A stretch of DNA of 64,000 bases, taken from the NCBI RefSeq assembly GCF_016765795.1, contig NZ_JAESVP010000011.1:58969-122968 (forward strand), in the 5' to 3' direction. The translations under genes and the position numbers were made by a program. This DNA comes from Fuscibacter oryzae. Its GTDB lineage: Bacteria; Pseudomonadota; Alphaproteobacteria; Rhodobacterales; Rhodobacteraceae. Positions within the stretch are counted from its first letter, which is position 1; the number at the start of each line of letters is the position of its first letter. The notes below the pieces were generated by a model, which was not told the DNA's origin, ran no database searches, and worked only from the letters and a program-made list of their open reading frames with translations. Of this stretch, positions 17,400 through 24,558 are shown in pieces.

Positions 17400-18384
17400 G
17401 GTCACGCACTGGATGAGAATTGGGCTGATTGTCTTTTTCGGACTTTTTGCGGTGGCATGGGTCTTTGCCAAGGATGGCCCTGTAGAACGAAATCTGTCGT
17501 TTGATGAAGCTATTCTGCCGGAAAGCTCAACCGATCTTGCGGCATGGCTGGCGAGGAGCGAGCTACAGTTTTCCGATATTCGGCCCGGAGACGGCAAGCA
17601 GATTGTCTGGGCAGGTGTGGCAGGGAAAAAGACTCCGCTTGCGATTGTATATCTGCACGGCTTTTCTGGGGGGCCATGGGAAATTCGCCCGGTGCCCGAC
17701 CGGGTTGCCAAGGCGCTGGGTGCGAACCTGTTCTTTACCCGGCTGACCGGCCATGGCCGGTCAAGCGCAGCGATGGCCATGGCATCGGCGGGCGACTGGC
17801 TGCATGATACCGCCGAAGCGCTGGCGATTGGCCGCAGGTTGGGCGACCGGGTGGTGGTGATTGCCACATCGACCGGAGGCACCTTGGCGGCGGTGGCGGC
17901 GACCGAACCGGCATTGGCGCAGGACATGGCGGGGATCGTGATGATCTCGCCCAATTTCGGGTTGCGGCGAGGGGAGGCCATGCTGCTGGACATGCCGTTT
18001 GTGCAGGCTTGGGGGCCGCTGTTGGTCGGACGGGAGTTGGGTTTTGAGCCAGTGAACGCTGGCCATGCCGCACATTGGACGACGCGCTATCCGACGCGGG
18101 CGGTTTTCCCGATGGCAGCCCTGGTGAACTATGCGCGCAAGCTGGACTATGGCGCGGTGAAGGTGCCGATTCTGGTGCTGATCAGCCCGCAAGATCAGGT
18201 GGTCAGCCCCAGAAAAACGCGCAGCACCCTGGCAGGGTGGGGCGGGCCGGTCACGCTGGTTGAGCGGCAGATCGGGCCGGGGGATGACCCGTATGCACAT
18301 ATTCTTGCCGGGGATATCCTGTCACCCAACCAGACCGCGCCTGTGGTGGGGCTGATCACAGACTGGCTGCGGGGCCTACAATGA
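17392..18384 (+). CDS. Membrane-anchored alpha/beta hydrolase (2 of 3)
   Basis: A 330-residue hydrolase with an N-terminal hydrophobic helix (about residues 9-26, signal anchor or signal peptide), then a lipase-like core: IVYLHGFSGGPWEIRPVPDRVA, TRLTGHGRSS, the nucleophile elbow IATSTGGTLAA with serine, and a late acid/histidine region (ISPQDQVVSP, YAHILAG). The likely location is periplasmic or membrane-facing, the substrate unknown. The GTG at 17392 has AGAGGTG upstream and overlaps the preceding gene; an ATG 21 bases later is an alternative. Its stop overlaps the next start as ATGA. Confidence 0.8.
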   Translation: MRRVTHWMRIGLIVFFGLFAVAWVFAKDGPVERNLSFDEAILPESSTDLAAWLARSELQFSDIRPGDGKQIVWAGVAGKKTPLAIVYLHGFSGGPWEIRPVPDRVAKALGANLFFTRLTGHGRSSAAMAMASAGDWLHDTAEALAIGRRLGDRVVVIATSTGGTLAAVAATEPALAQDMAGIVMISPNFGLRRGEAMLLDMPFVQAWGPLLVGRELGFEPVNAGHAAHWTTRYPTRAVFPMAALVNYARKLDYGAVKVPILVLISPQDQVVSPRKTRSTLAGWGGPVTLVERQIGPGDDPYAHILAGDILSPNQTAPVVGLITDWLRGLQ

Positions 18385-19091
18385 ACGAGCCTTTGGTAAT
18401 GATCCCCGGGCTGATGGCCGATGCACGGCTGTTCTTGCCGCAGATGGTGGCCTTGGGCGCTGGTCGGCAGATGCAGGTGTGCCTGCCCGTGAAGGGTGAG
18501 ACGGTCGAGCAGATTTCCGAAGCGATGTTGGCGGGGTTACCCGAGCGTTTCGCCCTGTTGGGACACGGCTTGGGGGGCGATGTGGCGCTGGATCTGGTGC
18601 GGCGGGTACCGGAGCGGGTGACGCGGGTGGTGCTGATGGCGACCGATCCCTTGGCCGAGCCGCCCGCAACGGCGGCGGCACGCGAGGCGCGGATGGTCGC
18701 GGCGCGGGCGGGTCGACTGGCGCAGGCAATGCGCGAGGAAATTCCCGAGGGGGCGCTGGCCGATATGCCGTGGCGCGCTGATGTGATGGCGCTGGTGACC
18801 GATATGGCGCTGGGTCTGGGCGAGGGAGTTTTTCTGCGGCAAAGCAAAGCCTTGCAGCGTCGCCCCGACATGCAGAAGACCATGCGCAAGGTGCGGCTGC
18901 CCGCGCTGGTGCTGGCGGGGGCGGCCGATACGCTTGTTCCGTTGCGGCGGCAGGAGTTCACTGCGCAACTGATGCCCTATGGCCAGTTGCAGGTTGTTCC
19001 CGATGCCGGGCATCTGGCAAGTCTGGAACAGCCAGAGGCGGTTTCGGCGGTTCTAGAGGCGTTTTTGAACGGGCCGATGATGCTGCGATAG
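18381..19091 (+). CDS. Alpha/beta hydrolase-fold protein lacking the nucleophile (3 of 3)
   Basis: A 236-residue protein with a clear alpha/beta hydrolase layout: VMIPGLMADARLFLPQM at the oxyanion strand, then LLGHGLGGDVALDLVRRVPERVTRVVLMATDP, and the late GAADTLVPLRRQE and VPDAGHLASLEQPEAV segments holding the expected acid and histidine. At the nucleophile elbow the usual G-H-S-L-G-G reads G-H-G-L-G-G, so the serine is glycine (codon ggc). Either the enzyme is inactive, serves as a binding partner, or has changed chemistry. The start overlaps the upstream hydrolase stop by four bases, so the two are made together. Confidence 0.8.
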   Translation: MNEPLVMIPGLMADARLFLPQMVALGAGRQMQVCLPVKGETVEQISEAMLAGLPERFALLGHGLGGDVALDLVRRVPERVTRVVLMATDPLAEPPATAAAREARMVAARAGRLAQAMREEIPEGALADMPWRADVMALVTDMALGLGEGVFLRQSKALQRRPDMQKTMRKVRLPALVLAGAADTLVPLRRQEFTAQLMPYGQLQVVPDAGHLASLEQPEAVSAVLEAFLNGPMMLR

Positions 19092-19139
19092 GGCGCTAGC
19101 CCCATCGCCGGAGTGGGGAGGCTAGGGGTGGGTGAGGGG

Positions 19140-20411
19140 TTAGCCGTTCGTGACAGCCTTCAGCCGCGCAGGCTTGGGCGTGCCAGCATTGGCATCAATG
19201 AAATCCAGCACCAAAGGGCGGATGTTAAGCCGCCAGCTTTTGCCAGCGAAGATGCCATAGTGGCCGGCCTCAGGCTCCAGATGCCAGGCCTTCTTGCTAT
19301 CTGGCAGGCCGGTGCAAAGTTTCAGCGCCGCCACGCATTGGCCGGGGGCCGAAATGTCGTCCTTCTCGCCCTCGACCGTTTTCACCGCCACTTGCGTAAT
19401 CGCGCCGAGATCAACCTTTTTCCCGGCGACGGTAAATTCGTTACGGGCGATTTCGCGGTTTTTGAAGATCCGCTCGACCGTCGAAAGGTAGAATTCGGCG
19501 GCCATGTCCATCACCGCCAGATATTCATCGTAAAAGCGGTTGTGCGCATCGTGGTCCGACGCCTCGCCCCGCGCGGCGCGCATGATCTGTTCTGCGAACG
19601 CCTTCGAGTGACGCTCTGCATTCATTGACATGAAGCTTTGCAGTTGCAGCAATCCGGGGTACACCAGACGGCCCACGCCCTTGTATTTGAAGCCCACGCG
19701 CTGAATGGCGATCTGCTCCAACTGGCCCATGGTGATTCGGCGGCCAAAGTCGGTCACCTCGGTCGCGGCAGCGTCCGGGTCGATCGGGCCGCCGATCAGG
19801 GTCAGGGTGCGGGGCTGGGCATCGGGATCTTCGGCCGCCAGATAGGCCGTTGCGGCCAGCGTCAGGGGGGCAGGCTGGCAAATGGCGATGACATTGGTGT
19901 CAGGCCCCAAGGAGCGCATGAAATCAACAAGGTAGAGGGTGTAATCCTCGACATCGAATTTCCCGGCGGAAATCGGAATGTCACGGGCGTTGTGCCAATC
20001 TGTCACGAAAACGTCGGCATCGGGCAGCAAGCTGGTCACGGTAGAGCGCACGAGTGTGGCATAATGCCCCGACATCGGCGCCACGATCAGGATTTTGCGG
20101 GCCATGGGGGCACGGCGGCGCACGAAAAACTGGATCAGGTTGCCAAAAGGCTTTTCGACGACAGTCTTGACGTCAACCAGATGGTCCTGCCCTTCGGGTC
20201 CTGGAATGGAGCGGATTCCCCAGTCTGGCTTGACGACCATGCGCGAGAAGCTGCGCTCGGTCACCTCGCCCCAGGCGGCCATCAGCGAAAGCATCGGGTT
20301 CATCGTCAGCGCGAAGGCAGGATACGAGGCCATGGCCCGCGCGGTGGCGCCCATCCACTCGTTGGTGTTGCGCACACTTTCCATAAGGTCATAGGTGGCC
20401 ATATACTTCAT
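19140..20411 (-). CDS. phaZ: Intracellular polyhydroxyalkanoate depolymerase
   Basis: A 423-residue intracellular PHA depolymerase that releases hydroxyacids from storage granules. It has the PhaZ form with a cysteine nucleophile: AICQPAPLTLAA puts C179 at the elbow, corresponding to C183 of the Cupriavidus enzyme, and AWHLEPEAGHYGIFAGKSWR supplies the catalytic histidine. Conserved FVRRRAPMARKILIVAPMSGHYATL is also present. The start at 20411 is chosen because homologous sequence begins there; an ATG nine bases later is possible. It is divergent from phaC, and the 103-base gap carries a PhaR-type palindrome that could control both. Confidence 0.93.
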   Translation of the reverse strand: MKYMATYDLMESVRNTNEWMGATARAMASYPAFALTMNPMLSLMAAWGEVTERSFSRMVVKPDWGIRSIPGPEGQDHLVDVKTVVEKPFGNLIQFFVRRRAPMARKILIVAPMSGHYATLVRSTVTSLLPDADVFVTDWHNARDIPISAGKFDVEDYTLYLVDFMRSLGPDTNVIAICQPAPLTLAATAYLAAEDPDAQPRTLTLIGGPIDPDAAATEVTDFGRRITMGQLEQIAIQRVGFKYKGVGRLVYPGLLQLQSFMSMNAERHSKAFAEQIMRAARGEASDHDAHNRFYDEYLAVMDMAAEFYLSTVERIFKNREIARNEFTVAGKKVDLGAITQVAVKTVEGEKDDISAPGQCVAALKLCTGLPDSKKAWHLEPEAGHYGIFAGKSWRLNIRPLVLDFIDANAGTPKPARLKAVTNG

Positions 20412-20479
20412 GTCAGGGAGTCTCCACCGATGATACGCCATACTGTGCGGCGCATCGCGTTTTGGCGGGCGCCTTCATG

Positions 20480-20490
20480 CTGCATAGCAG
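20480..20490. promoter_or_regulatory. CTGC-N3-GCAG palindrome between phaZ and phaC
   Basis: CTGC-ATA-GCAG lies 25 bases before the phaC start. The same CTGC-N3-GCAG form occurs twice ahead of phaP, and is the type of site I recall for the PhaR repressor of Paracoccus denitrificans. Assignment to the PhaR encoded at 23 kb is inference. Confidence 0.6.
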
Positions 20491-20514
20491 CGAGAGTAGG
20501 GGCAAAAAATAAGC

Positions 20515-22308
20515 ATGGCAACTAAGGAATACGAGGCGGCACCAAAGTTGGAGAAGCTGACGGCCAATCTTGCCAAGGTCGAGGCTCTGACAGAACGCCT
20601 TATGGCGGCGATGGCACAGCAAAAGGCGCATGACCCGGCGCTGCATGGCCCCTCGGCCGAAGTGTTCATGAAGGCGGCGCAGGCCTATCTGGCCGGGATG
20701 ATGCAAAGCCCCGCAAAATTGCTGGAGCATCAGGTCGGCTATTGGACCAAAAGCCTGAAGCATTACATCGAGGCGCAGCAAGCCTTGGCCAAGGGTGAGC
20801 TGAAGGCCCCCGCCGACCCCGGCCCCAAGGACCGCCGTTTTGCCAACCCGATGTGGGATACGCATCCGGCGTTCAATTACCTCAAGCAGCAATATCTCAT
20901 CAATGCCGAAGCGGTCAGCCAGGCGGTCGAGGATATGGAAGGCATCGCGCCGGACGAGAGGAAGCGGGTCGAGTATTTCAGCAAGCAGATCGTCGATATG
21001 CTGGCGCCGACCAATTTCCTGGGCACCAACCCCGATGCGCTGGAAAAGGCGATTGCGACGGACGGCGAAAGTCTGGTGCAGGGGCTGGAAAACCTGATCG
21101 CCGATATCGAGGCCAGCAATGGCGGGCTGACCGTGACGCTGGCCGACCGCGAGGCGTTTCATGTTGGCCAGAACATCGCGACAACGCCCGGCAGCGTGGT
21201 GTTCCGCAACCGAATGTTCGAGCTGATCCAGTACACGCCCACCACCGAAAAGGTGTATCAGACGCCGCTGCTGATCTTTCCGCCGTGGATCAACAAGTTC
21301 TATGTGCTGGACCTGAAGGCACAGAACAGCCTGATCAAGTGGATTGTCGATCAGGGCTTTACGCTGTTCGTGGTCAGTTGGGTCAATCCCGGCGCGGAAT
21401 ATGCCGATGTCGGCATGGATGATTACATCCGCGAGGGCTATCTGACCGCGATGGCAGAGGTGCGCCGCATCACGGGCGAGGCGCAGATCAACTGCGTCGG
21501 CTATTGCATCGCGGGCACCACCCTGTCCTTGACGCTGGCGCATCTGGAACGGGCGGGGGACAAGACCGTCAAATCGGCGACGCTGTTCACCACCCTGACC
21601 GACTTTTCCGATCCGGGAGAGGTGGGGGTGTTTCTGTCCGATGATTTCGTGGACGGGATCGAGCGGCAGTCGAAGGTTGACGGCATCCTGTCGAAATACT
21701 TCATGAGCCGGACCTTCAGCTATCTGCGGTCAAACGACCTGATTTATCAGCCTGCGATCAAAAGCTACATGATGGGCGAAGCCCCGCCCGCGTTCGATCT
21801 GCTGTACTGGAACGGCGATGGTACCAACCTGCCCGCCAAGATGGCGGTCGAGTATTTGCGCGGGCTGTGTCAGGGGGACGGTTTTGCCAAGGGCACGTTC
21901 CAGGTGTTCGGTCAGCCTGTCAGCCTGGCGGGCGTCAAACTGCCCGTTTGCGCCATTGCCTGCGAGACCGATCACATCGCCCATTGGCGCGGCAGCTTCA
22001 ACGGCGTGCGACAGATGGGATCGAAGGACAAGACCTTCATCTTGTCGCAGTCCGGCCATATCGCGGGCATCGTGAACCCGCCGTCAAAGGGCAAGTATGG
22101 CCATTACACCAATGACGGCCCGATGACGACGCCGGAAGATTGGATGGCCAGCGCCACCTTTCATGCCGGTAGCTGGTGGCCACGCTGGGGCGAATGGTTG
22201 GCGGGCCGGTCGGGCAAGAAGATCACGGCGCGGGTGCCCGGTGATTCGGGGCGCGCTGTTTTGGGGGCGGCACCGGGGGGCTATGTCGCGGCGGTTCCGG
22301 CAATCTGA
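20515..22308 (+). CDS. phaC: Class I polyhydroxyalkanoate synthase
   Basis: A 597-residue granule-associated polymerase joining hydroxyacyl-CoA units into polyester. The N-terminal quarter is the variable class I region; the alpha/beta core shows PLLIFPPWINKFYVLDL, the lipase-like box VGYCIAGTTLS with nucleophile C331, the aspartate region CAIACETDHIAHW and the histidine in SQSGHIAGIVNPP. The box has alanine where many synthases have a second glycine. Size and absence of phaE nearby support class I. It reads away from phaZ; a CTGC-N3-GCAG site overlaps its leader, and phaP follows after 142 bases with its own sites. Confidence 0.96.
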   Translation: MATKEYEAAPKLEKLTANLAKVEALTERLMAAMAQQKAHDPALHGPSAEVFMKAAQAYLAGMMQSPAKLLEHQVGYWTKSLKHYIEAQQALAKGELKAPADPGPKDRRFANPMWDTHPAFNYLKQQYLINAEAVSQAVEDMEGIAPDERKRVEYFSKQIVDMLAPTNFLGTNPDALEKAIATDGESLVQGLENLIADIEASNGGLTVTLADREAFHVGQNIATTPGSVVFRNRMFELIQYTPTTEKVYQTPLLIFPPWINKFYVLDLKAQNSLIKWIVDQGFTLFVVSWVNPGAEYADVGMDDYIREGYLTAMAEVRRITGEAQINCVGYCIAGTTLSLTLAHLERAGDKTVKSATLFTTLTDFSDPGEVGVFLSDDFVDGIERQSKVDGILSKYFMSRTFSYLRSNDLIYQPAIKSYMMGEAPPAFDLLYWNGDGTNLPAKMAVEYLRGLCQGDGFAKGTFQVFGQPVSLAGVKLPVCAIACETDHIAHWRGSFNGVRQMGSKDKTFILSQSGHIAGIVNPPSKGKYGHYTNDGPMTTPEDWMASATFHAGSWWPRWGEWLAGRSGKKITARVPGDSGRAVLGAAPGGYVAAVPAI

Positions 22309-22350
22309 TGTGCGGGGGCTGAATCGGCTTACCTAGGGTCAATATTCGTG

Positions 22351-22389
22351 CTGCGTTGCAGAAATTTCACTTGCAATGCTGCGGTGCAG
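22351..22389. promoter_or_regulatory. Two CTGC-N3-GCAG palindromes upstream of phaP
   Basis: CTGC-GTT-GCAG at 22351-22361 and CTGC-GGT-GCAG at 22379-22389, centre to centre 28 bases apart, fall in the expected promoter zone of the phasin gene. Two exact copies within 40 bases of a phasin gene fit PhaR repression that is lifted when polymer granules titrate PhaR. Confidence 0.7.
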
Positions 22390-22450
22390 CATCTATGTTC
22401 TTTCTATCAGAGGCCGGGGGATGTTGCCCCGGATTTGCAGGAGCAAGACA

Positions 22451-22900
22451 ATGAACAAGACCCCCGACTTCACCAAGGTGTTCCAGGATTTCGCGGCTTC
22501 CTTCCCGGTTGACGCGTCTTCGCTGCAAAACGCATTCAAGACCCAGGCCGCCTTTGGCGAAAAACTGACCGCCGTTGCGCTGTCGGCTGCCGAGAAATCG
22601 ACCGAAATCTCGACCAAATGGGCCAAAGACACCATCGCCAAGCTGACCGTGGCTTCGAAAGCCAAGGCAGAGCCGGCTGAATACACCAAGGCTGCGTCCG
22701 ATTTCGCGACCGCCGCTGCCGAACTGGCTGCTGAAAACCTGGCCGCTTTCGCCGAGATCGCGAAAAAGGTCCAAATGGACACCGTTGAACTGATCCTGGC
22801 CGCTGGCAAGGACGTTTCGGAAGAAGCGCAAGCTGCTGTCAAGAAGGCCACCGCCGATGTGACCGCTGCCGCCAAAAAGGCTGCTGCGGCTGCGAAGTAA
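22451..22900 (+). CDS. phaP: Phasin (PHA granule coat protein)
   Basis: A 149-residue helical protein rich in alanine and lysine, starting MNKTPDFTKVFQDFAASFPVD and ending in a run of AAKKAAAAAK, with amphipathic helices between. This is the phasin pattern: it coats polyester granules and controls their number and size. The ATG at 22451 is preceded by AGGAG at a seven-base gap; upstream in-frame codons lie in the regulatory region with the two PhaR-type sites. A strong terminator follows. Codon choice is strongly biased to the preferred codons, consistent with high expression. Confidence 0.92.
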   Translation: MNKTPDFTKVFQDFAASFPVDASSLQNAFKTQAAFGEKLTAVALSAAEKSTEISTKWAKDTIAKLTVASKAKAEPAEYTKAASDFATAAAELAAENLAAFAEIAKKVQMDTVELILAAGKDVSEEAQAAVKKATADVTAAAKKAAAAAK

Positions 22901-22930
22901 TCGCGCCCTTTACGTCAGTATCTAGTGTTG

Positions 22931-22960
22931 GGCAGGCGCTTAGCCTGCCCTTTCTTTTTT
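22931..22960 (+). terminator. Rho-independent terminator after phaP
   Basis: GGCAGGC (22931-22937) and GCCTGCC (22943-22949) form a perfect 7-bp stem with a 5-nt loop, followed by CTTTCTTTTTT. It separates the highly expressed phasin mRNA from phaR. Confidence 0.9.
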
Positions 22961-22982
22961 GCTGCACCTCTCCTAGACTTCT

Positions 22983-22994
22983 CTGCACAAGCAA
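22983..22994. promoter_or_regulatory. Imperfect PhaR-type site upstream of phaR
   Basis: CTGC-ACAA-GCAA, one base away from CTGC-N4-GCAG, ends 18 bases before the phaR start codon. It may serve autoregulation; the mismatch keeps confidence low. Confidence 0.35.
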
Positions 22995-23012
22995 AATCTG
23001 GGAGGGCTCCAA

Positions 23013-23573
23013 ATGGCCGATACTGCGAAGCCGCTGTTGATCAAGCGCTACGCCAGCCGCAGGCTGTATAATACCGAAACCTCCGATTATGTGACGCTGG
23101 AAGACATTGCCGGGTTCATCCGGTCTGGCCGCGAGGTGCAGATCGTCGATCTGAAATCGGGCGATGATCTGACGCGCCAATACCTGCTCCAGATCGTGGC
23201 CGAGCATGAATCGAAGGGCGATACCGTTCTTCCGACCAATGTGCTGACCGATCTGGTGCGCTCTTACGCCACCAACATGCAGGCGGTGATGCCGCAGTTC
23301 CTGCAAGCCAGCTTCGAGATGCTGCGCGAAGGTCAGTCGAAGATGGTCGAGAACCTGAGCACCATTCCGAACCCGCTGGCCTCGGTGCCGGGCTTTGACG
23401 CGCTGCGCAAGCAGCAGGAAGCCTTTATGAAGACGATGATGGGCGGTTTGCCTGGTTGGACCGGCACCGCCCCCGCCAAGGAAGAGGGCGCGCCAGAGCC
23501 GGGATCGGCCGAGGAACTGGCCGAGATCAAGAAGCAGTTTGCCGAGCTTCAGAAGAAGCTGTCGAAGCTCTGA
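23013..23573 (+). CDS. phaR: Polyhydroxyalkanoate synthesis repressor PhaR
   Basis: A 186-residue regulator with the conserved N-terminal PHA accumulation DNA-binding domain (LLIKRYASRRLYNTETSDYVTLEDIAGFI), a central PhaR/PhaB-type repeat region and an acidic, low-complexity C terminus ending in a short coiled coil. It represses phasin and its own gene and is released by binding nascent polymer. GGAGGG lies upstream of the ATG at 23013. The candidate target sites are at 20480, 22351, 22379 and 22983. The LysR gene begins one base after its stop. Confidence 0.94.
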   Translation: MADTAKPLLIKRYASRRLYNTETSDYVTLEDIAGFIRSGREVQIVDLKSGDDLTRQYLLQIVAEHESKGDTVLPTNVLTDLVRSYATNMQAVMPQFLQASFEMLREGQSKMVENLSTIPNPLASVPGFDALRKQQEAFMKTMMGGLPGWTGTAPAKEEGAPEPGSAEELAEIKKQFAELQKKLSKL

Positions 23574-23574
23574 C

Positions 23575-24522
23575 ATGCCGCAGGTTCAGGGCCGCGTTAC
23601 CCTGTGGGGGATCGAGGTCTTTCTGGCGGTAGCGGAAGAGCGGGCGATTTCAGCCGCTGCCCGGCGGCTGAACGTCTCACCCTCTGCCATTTCGCAGCAA
23701 CTTACCGGGATCGAAGCGGCGCTGGGCGCGGTCTTGCTGGACCGTTCGGCCCGGCCCCTTGCGCTGACGCCTGCGGGGGCGATGTTTCGTCGCCATGCGC
23801 AGGTCATCCTGTCGGCCGAGGCCGAAGCGCGGGCCGAACTGGCGGTGGCCGATCTGGCCGGGCTGACCACGCTGCGGCTGGGCATGATCGAGGATTTCGA
23901 TGCCGAGGTGACGCCGCGTCTGCTGTCGGGGTTGGCACGAGAGTTGAAGGGCTGCCGGTTCCTGCTGGAAACCGGGGCAAGCCATAGGCTGCTGGATCAA
24001 TTGGAGGCGCGGGCGCTGGATATTGCCGTCACCGCCGATGCCGGGATGACCCAAGGCGATGACGGCTGGCGTGAGGTGCATCCCCTGATGGCCGAACCCT
24101 TCGTCGCGGTGGCGCCCAAAGGGCGGGGCACCACGGGCCTGCCTCTGATCCTTTATACCGCGCGGCATCTGATGGGCCGCCAGATCGCGGCGCATCTGGC
24201 GCGGCAGAACATGGGGCAGGCGGCGCGGTTCGAGCTGGACAGTTACAACGCCATTCTGGCGATGGTGGCAGAGGGCGAGGGCTGGACCATCCTGACCCCG
24301 CTGGCCTTGCACCATGCCGCGCGGTTCCAGGCGGCGGTAGAGGTGTTGCCCCTGCCGATGGACCCGATTTCGCGCACCCTGTCGCTGTCAGCGCGGGCGG
24401 GGGTGTTGCAGGATATGCCGGGCCAGATTGCCTTGCGGCTGCGCGGGTTGATCCAGGATCAGGTGGTTGCCCCGATGTTGCAGCGGATGCCTTGGGCCAA
24501 GGGCGCGCTGCGGGTGCTTTAG
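23575..24522 (+). CDS. LysR-family transcriptional regulator
   Basis: A 315-residue LysR-type regulator: N-terminal winged helix-turn-helix (FLAVAEERAISAAARRLNVSPSAISQQLTGIEAALGAVLLDR, then LALTPAGAMFRRH) and a periplasmic-binding-like effector domain from about residue 95. The effector is unknown. It starts one base after phaR, so co-transcription is likely, and it is convergent with pyruvate carboxylase over a perfect 13-bp terminator. Control of carbon flow between pyruvate and PHA is a tempting idea from position only. Confidence 0.88.
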   Translation: MPQVQGRVTLWGIEVFLAVAEERAISAAARRLNVSPSAISQQLTGIEAALGAVLLDRSARPLALTPAGAMFRRHAQVILSAEAEARAELAVADLAGLTTLRLGMIEDFDAEVTPRLLSGLARELKGCRFLLETGASHRLLDQLEARALDIAVTADAGMTQGDDGWREVHPLMAEPFVAVAPKGRGTTGLPLILYTARHLMGRQIAAHLARQNMGQAARFELDSYNAILAMVAEGEGWTILTPLALHHAARFQAAVEVLPLPMDPISRTLSLSARAGVLQDMPGQIALRLRGLIQDQVVAPMLQRMPWAKGALRVL

Positions 24523-24556
24523 GGCAGGGCGCGTGCCAACACGCGCCCTGCCTTTT
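24523..24556. terminator. Bidirectional terminator between the LysR gene and pyc
   Basis: A perfect 13-bp stem, GGCAGGGCGCGTG (24523-24535) with its complement at 24540-24552, 4-nt loop, then TTTT. It starts directly after the LysR stop and ends two bases before the pyc stop, serving both convergent genes. Confidence 0.9.
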
Positions 24557-24558
24557 GC

